The notes beneath the pieces were generated by a model. The model ran no database searches. It was not told the DNA's origin and worked only from the letters and a program-made list of their open reading frames with translations. A stretch of DNA of 64,000 bases from Ehrlichia chaffeensis str. Arkansas (GTDB lineage Bacteria; Pseudomonadota; Alphaproteobacteria; Rickettsiales; Anaplasmataceae): assembly GCF_000013145.1 (NCBI RefSeq), contig NC_007799.1, forward strand, positions 372,001 to 436,000, written 5' to 3'. Position numbers and translations under genes: made by a program. Positions 36,843-47,234 of this stretch are shown one piece after another (positions within the stretch are counted from its first letter, which is position 1; the number at the start of each line of letters is the position of its first letter).

Positions 36843-37214
36843 GTGGCGCGTATAGCTGGAGTAAATATTCCTACAAATAAGCGTATAGTTATTGCTTTAA
36901 CTTATATATATGGTATTGGGCTTTCTTTAGCTAATAGAATCTGTGAAGGTTGTAATATTGATCATAATGTTCGCGTTGTGAATTTAAGTGATGATGAAAT
37001 TATTAGAATTAGGAATTTTATTAGAGAGAATTATATAGTAGAAGGTGATCTGAGGAAAGAAGTTAGCATGAATATCAAGTTTTTAACTGATATAGGGTGC
37101 TATAGGGGGTTAAGGCATAGGAGAGGGCTACCTGTTCGTGGTCAAAGAACTCATACTAATGCTAAGACTCGTAAAGGTAGATCGAAATTGCCAGTTGCTG
37201 CTAAAAAGAAATAA
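36843..37214 (+). CDS. rpsM: 30S ribosomal protein S13
   Basis: From GTG 36843 ([20 protein letters not shown]) the 123-aa product is S13, at the top of the 30S head. It continues with [20 protein letters not shown] and [27 protein letters not shown] at 36831-36835 lies seven bases before the GTG, so the longer ORF from 36777 is not used. Confidence 0.97.
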   Translation: MARIAGVNIPTNKRIVIALTYIYGIGLSLANRICEGCNIDHNVRVVNLSDDEIIRIRNFIRENYIVEGDLRKEVSMNIKFLTDIGCYRGLRHRRGLPVRGQRTHTNAKTRKGRSKLPVAAKKK

Positions 37215-37225
37215 CAAGGTATATT

Positions 37226-37606
37226 ATGAGTGTAGTTTATAAAAAGAAAAAGAGAAATGTTGTAGTTGGGGTAGTTTATATTCATGCTACCTATAATAAT
37301 ATCATTGTAACAGTTACAGACCAGCAAGGACATTCGTTAATATGTACTTCTGCTGGAGCATGTGGTTTTAAAGGATCTAAGAAAGCTACTCCTTATGCAG
37401 CACAAGAGACTGCAAGTCATGCTGTTAAAACAGTTGTTGAACAAAATGGGATGAAGACAGTATCTATTAAAGTTTCTGGTCCTGGTGCAGGTAGGGAATC
37501 AGCTATAAGAGCTGTGCAAGCTTGCAATTTAAATGTTACTTCTATTAAAGATACTACAAAGCTTCCACATAATGGGTGTAAACTTCCAGGAAGACGTAGA
37601 GTTTAA
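37226..37606 (+). CDS. rpsK: 30S ribosomal protein S11
   Basis: The 126-aa S11 has [55 protein letters not shown], and ends [12 protein letters not shown]. It lines the mRNA exit platform. It lies 11 bases after rpsM. Confidence 0.98.
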   Translation: MSVVYKKKKRNVVVGVVYIHATYNNIIVTVTDQQGHSLICTSAGACGFKGSKKATPYAAQETASHAVKTVVEQNGMKTVSIKVSGPGAGRESAIRAVQACNLNVTSIKDTTKLPHNGCKLPGRRRV

Positions 37607-37635
37607 GTATATTTGTTACTATGTGAGGTTCTATT

Positions 37636-38754
37636 GTGATTTTCGATGAGGATTCTAATTCTATTGCACAAGATTCGGGTTATATGGCAGTAGGAAATGC
37701 ATATTCTAATGGAGTGAGTTATATATCAATGAGTGATCATTGGAGTAAATTAACTAAGCCTTCTTCTATTAAGGTAGTTCCTAGTGGTGCTTCTCCAAAT
37801 AAGGCAGATTTAATTATTGAACCTCTTGAGAGTGGTTTTGCTTTAACTCTAGGTAATGCTTTAAGAAGAGTTATGATGTCTTCTTTGCGTGGTTTTGCTG
37901 TTTATGGTGTTGAAATAGAGAATGTTTTACACGAATTTACTTCGATTTCTGGGGTTAGAGAAGATGTAACAGATATTCTTTTAAATATTAGCATGATGAG
38001 AGTAAAGCTTTCTGGTATGAATAGTAAAGTTTTGTCTCTTAAAGTTAAAGGACCATGTGAAGTAAGATCTGGAATGATACCTGACACTGATGATTGCATT
38101 ATACTCAATAAGGATTTGTTAATTTGCACTTTAGATCAAGGTGTAGATTTTAATATAAAAATGTATGTAAATGCTGGTAAAGGTTATGTTCCTGCTGTAA
38201 AGCGTAAGTCAGTTAATAAACTTGGTGATATACCAATAAATTTCATTGCAACTAATGCTCTTTATAGCCCTATAAAAAAGGCGTCTTTTAAAGTAGAAAG
38301 TAGTCGTATTGGTCAATTTACAGATTATGATCGATTGATTATGTCTGTGGAAACAGATGGGTCTATTTTACCTGATGAAGCAGTAGCATTAGCTGCAAGA
38401 ATTTTACAAGATCAATTTCAACCATTTATTAATTTTGATGAAACTGATGAGCCTCATAAGAAAGTTGATGCTAAAGATACATTGCCTTATGATTCTAATC
38501 TGTTACGTAAAGTTGATGAGTTAGAACTTTCAGTAAGGTCTTATAATTGTTTGAAAAATGATAATATTACTTATATAGGAGATTTAGTCCAAAAGACTGA
38601 ATCTGATATGTTAAGAACTCCAAATTTTGGTAGAAAGTCGCTTAATGAGATTAATGAGCTTTTAGCAAGTATGAATTTGCATTTAGGAATGAAAATTGCG
38701 AATTGGCCTCCTGAATCCATTGAGAGTTTAAGTAAACAATATAGTGAAGAATGA
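37636..38754 (+). CDS. rpoA: RNA polymerase alpha subunit
   Basis: Alpha dimerises to seed RNA polymerase assembly. The N-terminal domain carries [31 protein letters not shown] (split dimer helix). The C-terminal domain has [22 protein letters not shown] and [15 protein letters not shown], the DNA-binding helix-hairpin-helix part. From GTG 37636 it is 372 aa, with about 30 extra residues before the usual start of the conserved fold; an in-frame ATG near SDHWSKL would give a shorter form. GTGAGG lies before the GTG. Confidence 0.97.
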   Translation: MIFDEDSNSIAQDSGYMAVGNAYSNGVSYISMSDHWSKLTKPSSIKVVPSGASPNKADLIIEPLESGFALTLGNALRRVMMSSLRGFAVYGVEIENVLHEFTSISGVREDVTDILLNISMMRVKLSGMNSKVLSLKVKGPCEVRSGMIPDTDDCIILNKDLLICTLDQGVDFNIKMYVNAGKGYVPAVKRKSVNKLGDIPINFIATNALYSPIKKASFKVESSRIGQFTDYDRLIMSVETDGSILPDEAVALAARILQDQFQPFINFDETDEPHKKVDAKDTLPYDSNLLRKVDELELSVRSYNCLKNDNITYIGDLVQKTESDMLRTPNFGRKSLNEINELLASMNLHLGMKIANWPPESIESLSKQYSEE

Positions 38755-38763
38755 GGTTATATT

Positions 38764-39165
38764 ATGAGGCATCGTGTTGCTCATAGAAAGTTTTCTCGTA
38801 CCAGTGCTCATAGAATGTCTATGCTTTTAAATTTGTGTATATCTTTAATTAAGCATGAAAGGATATCTACTACTTTGCCTAAGGCAAAGGAAATACGTCC
38901 TTATGTAGAAAAACTTATTACTATTGGTAAAGTATATAAGGAAAAGAACTTAGTTTATGGGAAAAGATTACTAATTTCTAAGATTAAAAATCCTGATATA
39001 GCTGATAAGCTGATTGGTATATTATCAGTGCGCTATAAAAGTAGAAATGGTGGGTATACTAGAATTATAAAAAATGGATTTCGTAAAGGTGATAGTGCAC
39101 CTATGGCAATTATAGAACTTGTTGATAGGCAGATAATAACTGTTGAGAGTAACAAGAATTCCTAG
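38764..39165 (+). CDS. rplQ: 50S ribosomal protein L17
   Basis: The 133-aa L17 starts MRHRVAHRKFSRTSAHRMSM and has LPKAKEIRPYVEKLITIGK and RNGGYTRIIKNGFRKGDSAPMAIIEL. It is the last gene of the alpha operon part. The 45-base gap to pheT has no clear terminator. Confidence 0.98.
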   Translation: MRHRVAHRKFSRTSAHRMSMLLNLCISLIKHERISTTLPKAKEIRPYVEKLITIGKVYKEKNLVYGKRLLISKIKNPDIADKLIGILSVRYKSRNGGYTRIIKNGFRKGDSAPMAIIELVDRQIITVESNKNS

Positions 39166-39210
39166 TTTTATTTTAAGTATTATTATGTTTTTTATCTCAA
39201 GTGACTTATT

Positions 39211-41577
39211 ATGAGATTTACACTTTCGTGGTTAATGCAGTATCTTGATACAGATGTTTCTTTAGATATAATAGTTAATAAGCTTAGTGATATTGGTATA
39301 GAAGTAGATAACGTAGATTATTGTGAACACTTAAAAACTTTTGTAGTTGCTGAGGTATTGGAAGTAGTTCCTCATCATGCAGCTAATAGGTTAAAGGTTT
39401 GTCAAGTATTTGATGGAAAGGAAACTTTTCAAGTTGTGTGTGGTGCTTCTAATGTAAGAGCTGGGATAAAGTCTGTACTAGCACGTGTTGGCAGTATAAT
39501 ACCAAAAAATCAATCTGTGATTGAAGTAGTAAAACTGCGAGGTGTTGAAAGTTATGGTATGCTATGTTCTAAGGATGAATTAGGAATAGTAGATCATAGT
39601 AATTCTAATGATGGGATAATTGAACTGTCATCCGCTTATAATGTAGGAAATACTTTCTTTTCTTGTGATCCAATTATAGAAGTTAGTATTACTCCAAATC
39701 GTGGGGATTGTTTAGGAGTATATGGGATAGCTCGTGATTTAGCTGCTGCTGGTATGGGGAAGTTGAAATGCATAGATAATAATATTGTTAATGATTCTAC
39801 TGCTTCTAATTCTTCTCCAGTTGATATTTGTATGCAAGCTGAAGGAATAGTTAAGGGGAGATATATTAAGGGAATAAAAAATTGTGAAAGTCCTAAATGG
39901 TTAAAGGATAATCTGTTAGTATGTGGGATAAATTCAGTTTCGTTTGTTGTTGATATAACAAACTATATAATGCTGTCTTTTAATAGACCACTTCATGTAT
40001 ATGATGCAAGTAAGATAAAGAAGAAGTTAATTTTTAAGAAGGCAGATAGTCAAATGGAATTTTCTGCTCTTAATGATAAGAAGTATATTTTAGGGACAGA
40101 AAACATTATAGCTGTTGACTCAAATGATAATATTCATAGTGTTGCTGGGATAATAGGTTCTCAGTTAAGTAGTTGCTCATTGGAAACAGAAGATATTTTC
40201 TTAGAATCTGCATGGTTTAACCCTATGGATATTGTTTTATCTTCAAGAAAAATTAAATTGTCTACTGATGCTAGTTATCGTTTTGAAAGGTTTGTTGACC
40301 CTAAGTTTTTACAGACTGGGCTAGATTTAGCTACAAAAATGATATTGGAGTATTGTGGAGGGGAATTTTTTGATGTTGTTTCTGATGAAAATTATCTAAT
40401 TAATGATATAAGGTTAGATTTTTTGCCAGAATCTGTAAGAAAAGTGGGAAATGTTGATATTGCAACAAAACAAATTTTTGATTTTTTAGTTAAGCTTGGT
40501 TTTTTTGTAGATAATAGTAATGAAGATGTGTGGAAAGTTACTGTTCCTTCATGGAGGTCTGATATTCAGCATTCTTCTGATATTGTTGAAGAAGTACTTA
40601 GATTATATGGGTATGATAAAATATGTGAAGAACCTATACCTATTTCTCATGTTGATGTAGTTGATAACTCTTATGATAGGTTGAGGTCAGTACTGTTGAG
40701 TGAAGGTTTGATGGAAGTTATTACTTGGTCATTTACAAGTATGACATTTGCTAAAAAGTTAGGATATGATTCAGAATTGTTGCTACTTGATAACCCTATT
40801 AATGACAAGTTGAATTTAATGCGTCCTAGTGTTTTATTAAATTTACTACAGGTTGTTTCTGACAACCAAGCATATGGAAGTAGTGAAGTAGCTATTTTTG
40901 AAATAGGTCAAATTTACAATATTGATAATGTATGTAGTGGCAATAGTTATGTAGTAGGTGGTGTTAGGTATGGGAATAATTTCCCGCGTAATCTTTATAA
41001 ACTTGATAGATCTGTTGATATTTTTGATGTCAAATCTGATGTTATCAGCATATTACGGGAATTGAATATTAATTCCGATGCTGTAGAATTTAAAAAATCT
41101 GATAAACCATATCTTCACCCTGTAAAATCTGCAGATGTGTATTTTAACAATATTTTGCTAGGGTATTTTGGGGAGTTACATCCTGATATTATACATTTGT
41201 ACGAAATCAAACGTCCAGTAGTTTGCTTTGAAGTATTTTTATATAAAATTCCTCAAATCAATGTGATAAGTAAAGAGTTTGTTGAATCATGTTATCAGTT
41301 AGTAAAACGTGATTTTGCCTTTCTAATTGATAAAAATATAAGTGTACAGTGTTTAGTAGATGTTACTAAAAATAGCAATAGTACTTTAATCGATAATGTT
41401 GTAGTGTTTGATTTATATGAAGGAGATAATATAGGTGATAATAAATTATCTGTTGCATTGTCAGTTACTTTTAGGCCTGTTGACCACACATTAAATGATC
41501 AAGAGATAAAAGATGCATCTGATCGCATAATTAGTGCTGTTGCCCAGGAGCTAGGTGGAGTTCTTAGATCTTTTTAA
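39211..41577 (+). CDS. pheT: Phenylalanyl-tRNA synthetase beta subunit
   Basis: The 788-aa protein is the non-catalytic beta subunit of the tetrameric enzyme, with editing and tRNA-binding roles. It has an N-terminal EMAP-like tRNA-binding domain (VVAEVLEVVPHHAANRLKVCQ, LRGVESYGMLCS). A B3/B4 editing part follows (VVDITNYIMLSFNRPLHVYDA, SAWFNPMDIVLSSRK), then B5 (VPSWRSDIQHSSDIVEEVLRLYGYDKI), a catalytic-like fold, and a C-terminal anticodon-binding domain (FAFLIDKNIS to SVALSVTFRPVDHTLND). pheS is not beside it, so the two subunit genes are separated. Confidence 0.97.
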   Translation: MRFTLSWLMQYLDTDVSLDIIVNKLSDIGIEVDNVDYCEHLKTFVVAEVLEVVPHHAANRLKVCQVFDGKETFQVVCGASNVRAGIKSVLARVGSIIPKNQSVIEVVKLRGVESYGMLCSKDELGIVDHSNSNDGIIELSSAYNVGNTFFSCDPIIEVSITPNRGDCLGVYGIARDLAAAGMGKLKCIDNNIVNDSTASNSSPVDICMQAEGIVKGRYIKGIKNCESPKWLKDNLLVCGINSVSFVVDITNYIMLSFNRPLHVYDASKIKKKLIFKKADSQMEFSALNDKKYILGTENIIAVDSNDNIHSVAGIIGSQLSSCSLETEDIFLESAWFNPMDIVLSSRKIKLSTDASYRFERFVDPKFLQTGLDLATKMILEYCGGEFFDVVSDENYLINDIRLDFLPESVRKVGNVDIATKQIFDFLVKLGFFVDNSNEDVWKVTVPSWRSDIQHSSDIVEEVLRLYGYDKICEEPIPISHVDVVDNSYDRLRSVLLSEGLMEVITWSFTSMTFAKKLGYDSELLLLDNPINDKLNLMRPSVLLNLLQVVSDNQAYGSSEVAIFEIGQIYNIDNVCSGNSYVVGGVRYGNNFPRNLYKLDRSVDIFDVKSDVISILRELNINSDAVEFKKSDKPYLHPVKSADVYFNNILLGYFGELHPDIIHLYEIKRPVVCFEVFLYKIPQINVISKEFVESCYQLVKRDFAFLIDKNISVQCLVDVTKNSNSTLIDNVVVFDLYEGDNIGDNKLSVALSVTFRPVDHTLNDQEIKDASDRIISAVAQELGGVLRSF

Positions 41578-42008
41578 GTGTGTAGTGTGCTATTCGTTTT
41601 ATATATATTTTTTAGATGTTATTTAATCACTACAGTACATAAGTCAGTATGTAGTTTTTATAATTGTGCATTTTACTTTTAAAGTGAACAAGATGAAAAT
41701 TTTGTTTTTCTATGGGCTGATGTTGTTTACCTTGTAATTAGTTGTAATCCGTGATTATCTAATCAGATGTGTTTTAAAAGAGTAAAGTGGATATTTTATT
41801 AATTTTCGTTTATTTACAATAGCAGATTTACTTTTAGTATCTAATATATAAGCATTTTCTAATGCAGACTAATTTTATAAGATAGGAAAATAAAATTCTC
41901 AATTTATTGTGGGTTATAGTCTTTTAAGGGAATATGTAGTCAAGATTAGGTTGTTTATAAAATAATATGTATTAACATATGTTAATATTTTAATTATTAT
42001 TAAATTAT
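41578..42008. other. Non-coding gap
   Basis: This is an AT-rich gap of about 430 bases between pheT and comEC. I see no repeat array, RNA gene or clear terminator in it. Confidence 0.45.
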
Positions 42009-44033
42009 ATGCTATTGGTTAGTATAATTATCCGCAAAATAACATTATTGTTATGCAAGAATCTTAACGATAATAGAGATGTTCTTATAATTTGGGTACC
42101 AATATTACAGGGAATTGGCATAATAATATACTTTTCTTTGACTAATGAACCGCAGGATGATGTATTAGTATACATTGCTTTCTTATTATTGGTCGGTTTG
42201 GTTTTTATTTGTTTAAGGAAGTATAGTATTTTATTTATATCAGTTTTTTTTATCTTATTAGGATTTGTTAGTGTGCAAATAAAAGCACATTATTTTGTAG
42301 GTAGTGTATTACGACATCAGGTGTATGTAAGAGATGTTATTGCTACAGTTAAAGAAATAAGTATTCAACAGTCAAACAAAAGATTAGTTGTGTGTGACAT
42401 CAAAGGTAGCAAATATGGAATAAAGTGTATTAGGTTAGGAGTTCGTACCAAATTAGACGATAATATTACAATAGGTGACATGGTACAATTTTCTGCAATT
42501 ATTTATCCTCCATCAGTTGCTGTATCTCCATTTTCTTATGACTTTTCTCGTATAGCGTATTTTAAAAATATCAGTGCAGTAGGTTTTGCAGTTAGTAATA
42601 TATGCTTATTCAAAAAAAGCAGAAGTAGACGAGTTACAGAATATATAGAACTTATAAGATTGAATATATATAAGGTGCTTCTGCGTAGCCTAACGGAAGA
42701 TAGTGCTAATATATTAAGTGCACTACTAATAGGGAAAAAAGAAGGTATTAAAAGTGATATCATGGATACTATTAGAAATACAGGAATAGCTCATCTTTTT
42801 GCTATTTCTGGATTGCATTTATCTTTTATTGCTGGGTTATTTTTTTCTTTATCAAGAAGTTTATTAGTATTGTTTACAAAATTTGCTGAAAGCTATGACA
42901 TAAAGAAAATCTCTTCTGTTATAGCTATTGTGGTGAGCCTAATTTATTTGTTAATTGCTGGGATGCCTGTTTCAGGTCAACGTGCTTTTATTATGGTAAG
43001 TTGTGTTTTTATTGGTATATTGATTGATCGAAATCATAATAATTTTTGTTCTATAGCGGTTGCATCATTTATTATATTATTGTTTAATCCTGAATCATTG
43101 CTAAGCCCAAGTTTTCAGATGTCCTTTGCTGCTGTACTTGCTCTTGTTGCTAGTCATAATATTTTTTTAAGATTAGTAGTTATGAATAATATAGTACAGT
43201 ATTTTTCATCAATTGTTTTGAGTTCGCTGATTGCAAGTTTGGCTACACTTCCTTATGTAGTATATCATTTTAACTATTTTTCTATAGCAGGAGTTTTTGC
43301 TAATTTGCTTGCAATTCCAATTACAACATTTTTTATAATGCCATTGGGATTGTTATATATTGTATTGGGTATTGTCAATTTGGAATTTTGTGTTTCGTGG
43401 ATGCTAGAAAGCACAGTAAATTTACTTATATATATAGTTAAGTATATTGCTAAAATAGATGGATTAGTAGTATTGTTTCATGCTTTTTCTTCAGTATCTA
43501 TATTAATTATTACTTTAGGATTTTTATTTTTGTGTTTATGGAAAGGAAATATGAGATTTTGTGGATTAATATTAGTTATACTGGGATTTTTTGTTGGTAT
43601 TAGTTATGTAACTCCTGATATTATGTTTAATCAACACAATATTGTAGTTAAAGAGTTAAATGGTAAATTATATGCAATTAATCAAAAGGCTCATTTGACA
43701 AGTTTTATAAATTTAACATGGGCAAGACAAAATGGTCAGAAGAAAATGTTAAAACATTATTCTGGAAATAATCAATACTTATCCTGTGAGAGAGCAGGGT
43801 GTATATATAACAAATTGGGAAGGAATGTTTTGATTGCTTATAATGCTGATTATGTAATGCAAAATTGTCAGGATGTAGACTTAATTATACAGGCTAAGAA
43901 GTTTATGTATCCGAGTGAATGTTTAACACAGCATATTAATTATAATAATACTAGTAAGTCATATGTTATTTGGATAACAAATAATGAGATAAAGATTGAT
44001 GGGATGTTTGGTAACAGAATATGGAATACATAA
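42009..44033 (+). CDS. comEC: ComEC/Rec2-family membrane protein
   Basis: The 674-aa polytopic protein has hydrophobic helices at the N-terminus, then a soluble region near residues 100-200 (DUF4131-like). The Competence core follows, with TGIAHLFAISGLHLSFIAGLFF and AGMPVSGQRAFIMVSCVFIGILID, plus LLSPSFQMSFAAVLALVA. ComEC forms the channel for single-stranded DNA uptake in competent bacteria. The C-terminal metallo-beta-lactamase domain found in many homologues is missing; there is only a short tail. Whether this intracellular organism takes up DNA is not known. The start is ATG 42009. Confidence 0.9.
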   Translation: MLLVSIIIRKITLLLCKNLNDNRDVLIIWVPILQGIGIIIYFSLTNEPQDDVLVYIAFLLLVGLVFICLRKYSILFISVFFILLGFVSVQIKAHYFVGSVLRHQVYVRDVIATVKEISIQQSNKRLVVCDIKGSKYGIKCIRLGVRTKLDDNITIGDMVQFSAIIYPPSVAVSPFSYDFSRIAYFKNISAVGFAVSNICLFKKSRSRRVTEYIELIRLNIYKVLLRSLTEDSANILSALLIGKKEGIKSDIMDTIRNTGIAHLFAISGLHLSFIAGLFFSLSRSLLVLFTKFAESYDIKKISSVIAIVVSLIYLLIAGMPVSGQRAFIMVSCVFIGILIDRNHNNFCSIAVASFIILLFNPESLLSPSFQMSFAAVLALVASHNIFLRLVVMNNIVQYFSSIVLSSLIASLATLPYVVYHFNYFSIAGVFANLLAIPITTFFIMPLGLLYIVLGIVNLEFCVSWMLESTVNLLIYIVKYIAKIDGLVVLFHAFSSVSILIITLGFLFLCLWKGNMRFCGLILVILGFFVGISYVTPDIMFNQHNIVVKELNGKLYAINQKAHLTSFINLTWARQNGQKKMLKHYSGNNQYLSCERAGCIYNKLGRNVLIAYNADYVMQNCQDVDLIIQAKKFMYPSECLTQHINYNNTSKSYVIWITNNEIKIDGMFGNRIWNT

Positions 44034-44407
44034 GGAGTAATGAATTAGGAGTAGTAAATTTTAGTGATAGAATAGTTGCCGTTTACTTGTAATGTATGGA
44101 ATATACTTATTCATGATTTATGCATTGTTGGTATACGAGTAATGAAATGTGTCGGTAATCAAGTTGTTAGTAATTCTACTCTTTTCATATCTCTCTACAG
44201 TTAAGATTGCAAATTGATGGGGGATAGGAAAGGATAAAAAATCATGGAATTCCGCATGATTGTACTGTAATTTATTGTGTATAAAATGAATTCAATTTTA
44301 AATGAATTTTAGTTGTTATATATACTAATCAGAATATTTATTCTTGATACTTGTTAGTGATATTATGTTATTGTTAAAAAACTAGTTTACCTCGTTAATA
44401 GTACATC

Positions 44408-45035
44408 CATTTTAATATAATGAACTCTGCTCTCTCAGTATAAAAGTGTACTGAAATACAAGTTGTTCATAAGAAGAACAAAATTGATAAGGTATCTGGT
44501 GGAATACGTGGATTTTTATTATTAAGCATAATTTGTTTCTAAACACCTAATAAAATGCACTCTTCTCTCTCGACTAAGAAGTGTTACTTGAATATAAGTT
44601 GTTACAAAGCAGCACAAGATTAATAAGGTATCTAGTGAAATATGTAGATTTATTATTAGGTACACTACATTTTTATTATTGAGCATAATTTGTTTCTAAA
44701 CACCTGATAAAATGAACTCTTCTCTGTCAATATAAATGTTACTTAAATATAAGTTGTGGCAAAAAAGAACAAAATTGATGAAGTATCTGGTGAAATACGT
44801 AGATTTATTATTAGGTACACTACATTTTTATTATTGAGCATAATTTGTTTCTAAACACCTGGATCAAATGAGCTCTTCTCTGTCAACATAAAATGTTACT
44901 TAAATATAAGTTGTGACATAAGAAGAACAAAATTGATAAGGTATTTTAGTAAAATACGTGGATTTTTATTATTAGGTACATTACATTTTTGTTATTAAGC
45001 ATGATTTGTTTCTAAATAAATCACCTAATAAATGA
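44408..45035. repeat. Tandem array of four ~157 bp units
   Basis: The anchor CATAATTTGTTTCTAAA recurs at 44527, 44684 and 44839, with a variant (CATGATTTGTTTCTAAA) at 45000. Between anchors lie CTCTTCTCT, ATATAAGTTGT and GGTATCTRGTGAAATA-like segments. Spacing is 157, 155 and 161 bases; the first unit is shorter because it lacks a ~22-base TTAGGTACACTACATTT piece. It ends about 45 bases before the stop of the symporter gene. The stretch 44034-44407 before it holds nothing I can name. Confidence 0.88.
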
Positions 45036-45082
45036 ACATGTATTGACAACGTTCTTCTATATTAGTTAGTTTTTTGTTACTG

Positions 45083-46387
45083 CTACACTTTAAATATGTT
45101 TTTGTATTTTGGTAGTAATATTAGTATAGCAATAGTGTTACTAATTAATATTAGTGATATGGAAATGTCAGCTATGTCCCATAGAAGCTGCACTTTTCCT
45201 AATGCTCCTATTGGTATTATTATAGTGTATAAAATTTTCCACATTTTGATAAGTAAACTATCTTTTCCATCTGTAAGACAATATAAAGTGCTTTTAGCAC
45301 AAACAAACCATGTGAAAACAGTTGTGAATGAGAAGCAAAACATGATTAGTATGATAACATAGTTTATGTATTCTGAATCGAATGCAGATTTAAATGCAGC
45401 AATACACATGTTTGTACTTTCAAGAGGGCCAGACCATGCATTAGTTACCAGTATAACTAGGGTTGTAACTAATGTGACAATCACTACTATAAATGGTGAA
45501 ATTAAAGAAATCATACTTTGATGTGTATTGAAGTTTTTACTATTACTATTGATAGAGGAATGAACCATACCCTCTAACCCTAATCCTATATCTGTTGCAA
45601 ATATACCTCTAAAAGTGCCTACTTGAATTATATGAAATGTTTCTAGTATGAATGCCCCTATCATTCCTGATTTAAAGCTATCAAAAGTTAGGAAATTAGC
45701 AAACATTAACTTTATAGAAGGTATAATATTGTCATTAAATTTATAAAGTACAAAAGATGCTAGTATTATATATGCTATAGCCATTCCTGGTACAAGTCTT
45801 GAAATTAATGCTGTAATAATTTCCAACCTTAATATTGTAACGGCAAAGAACATTGCACACATGAATAATCCTGCTATTATTGGTGGTTTGTTAATTAATT
45901 CCATTGGTATTGATAGAGAGTTAACTTGAACAAAATTACCTATTGCAATAGAACATATGAGCATGAGTATGGTGAAAACTATGACAGCTTTTTTTGACTT
46001 AAATGCATTTTTAAAATATATAGCGGGCCCTCCAATATATTGTTTATTGACTTTAACCCGTGTCTCTATACTTAGATAACAAGTTACATATTTAATAATT
46101 GAACAGAGAGTTACTATGATTATCATCCATAAAGCAAATCCTGGGCCTCCTGATTTTAATGCAACTGCTGTGCCTGAAATATTACCAACACCTAAATTCC
46201 CCCCTATTATTGTGCATAATGCACCAATAGAAAAAGACTTGTCACGATACTTCTTCATTGTGATTAATGAAATCGCACTTGGAAGTTTTGTAATTTGTAA
46301 GAATTTAGATTTTATTGATAAGTAAATACCAGTAAACAGCAACAGAAAAACTGCTGGAAAAGATAATACTAAATTTAATATACTCAT
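45083..46387 (-). CDS. Alanine/glycine:cation symporter family protein (AGCS)
   Basis: The 434-aa integral membrane protein has about ten helices and the AGCS signatures GGNLGVGNISGTAVALKSGGPGFALWM and YIGGPAIYFKNAF, with GTFRGIFATDIGLGLEGMVHSS farther on. Family members (DagA/AlsT) import alanine, glycine or related amino acids with sodium or protons. That suits an intracellular bacterium that feeds on host amino acids. The true substrate is not shown by sequence. It stands alone on the minus strand. Confidence 0.92.
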   Translation of the reverse strand: MSILNLVLSFPAVFLLLFTGIYLSIKSKFLQITKLPSAISLITMKKYRDKSFSIGALCTIIGGNLGVGNISGTAVALKSGGPGFALWMIIIVTLCSIIKYVTCYLSIETRVKVNKQYIGGPAIYFKNAFKSKKAVIVFTILMLICSIAIGNFVQVNSLSIPMELINKPPIIAGLFMCAMFFAVTILRLEIITALISRLVPGMAIAYIILASFVLYKFNDNIIPSIKLMFANFLTFDSFKSGMIGAFILETFHIIQVGTFRGIFATDIGLGLEGMVHSSINSNSKNFNTHQSMISLISPFIVVIVTLVTTLVILVTNAWSGPLESTNMCIAAFKSAFDSEYINYVIILIMFCFSFTTVFTWFVCAKSTLYCLTDGKDSLLIKMWKILYTIIIPIGALGKVQLLWDIADISISLILISNTIAILILLPKYKNIFKV

Positions 46388-46456
46388 AGTAATTCACACA
46401 CGTTATACAAGAAAAAACTTATAGGAATAGCCAGTTACCTAAAACTTCAAGACTTC

Positions 46457-46816
46457 TTAAGAATATAAACTTGGAGTATTTAAATAACTTTTTAATCTCA
46501 ATGACATTTCTTTAAAATTTACCTTTGGTGTATACCTATTACCAATTAATATATAATAATATCCCTTAATAGCATATTTAACAAGAACACTTTGTGCTAA
46601 CACGCGAAAACGTCTTTTAACTTTATTACGCACAACAGCCTTACCAACTTTCTTACTGACTGTAAACCCAACTCTAACACACCCATCCTCTAAAAGACCA
46701 TTAGGCTCTTTGGCGACCTGTAAAAACAACCCATTTCCACCTACAAAGGTACCATTATTCCTTGCAAATAAAAAACATTTCCTTTTTTTTACTGTGACTA
46801 CACCCTTTAAGCGCAT
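46457..46816 (-). CDS. rnpA: Ribonuclease P protein component
   Basis: The 119-aa basic protein helps RNase P RNA cut 5' leaders from pre-tRNA. It has [46 protein letters not shown] (the RNR motif region) and [18 protein letters not shown]. It follows rpmH and overlaps it by 10 bases, as in nearly all bacteria. The RNA component gene rnpB is not in the window that I can see. Confidence 0.95.
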   Translation of the reverse strand: MRLKGVVTVKKRKCFLFARNNGTFVGGNGLFLQVAKEPNGLLEDGCVRVGFTVSKKVGKAVVRNKVKRRFRVLAQSVLVKYAIKGYYYILIGNRYTPKVNFKEMSLRLKSYLNTPSLYS

Positions 46817-46941
46817 AGAACACGACGACCTTGAGCACGCCTGCGATTTAAAATCCTTCTCCCCATCTTAGTTGACATTCTTGATCTAAAGCCATGTCTA
46901 CGCTTGCGTACAATTCTACTAGGCTGAAAAGTCCCCTTCAT
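46807..46941 (-). CDS. rpmH: 50S ribosomal protein L34
   Basis: This 44-aa gene reads [20 protein letters not shown] and continues [20 protein letters not shown] to VLCA. It is unmistakable L34, with the F-R-x-R-M-x-T-x-x-G motif. It begins at ATG 46941 and ends at 46807, inside the first codons of rnpA in another frame. The following gap to ubiA (46942-47234) has no recognisable dnaA or origin signal. Confidence 0.97.
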   Translation of the reverse strand: MKGTFQPSRIVRKRRHGFRSRMSTKMGRRILNRRRAQGRRVLCA

Positions 46942-47234
46942 ACCAGAATTTCCTAATAAATGTCAAAACCATGTCTATAAGCTACATGGTGTTGTAATAT
47001 TTGTCAAGAAGGATATTTGATTAATGGAAATAATAATTTGTAAATTTAGTTCTTGGTTGAAATTGTTTTCAAATATTAAAATTACAGCTGTGAATTCATG
47101 GTGAATTATAAAAGATAAAGAAAGTAGTCATCTAATGTAATGGTACTATAATTTTTTTTATTTTTGTTAAAGTGGTAGTGTGCGTATAGTTACGCATGTT
47201 GCTACTTCTATGTCTGGTCATATTAGGAGGATGT

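Noticed and set aside
46942-47234. Replication origin next to rpmH-rnpA
   Set aside because: The rpmH-rnpA pair often neighbours dnaA and oriC in other bacteria, but I saw no dnaA gene and no cluster of DnaA boxes here.
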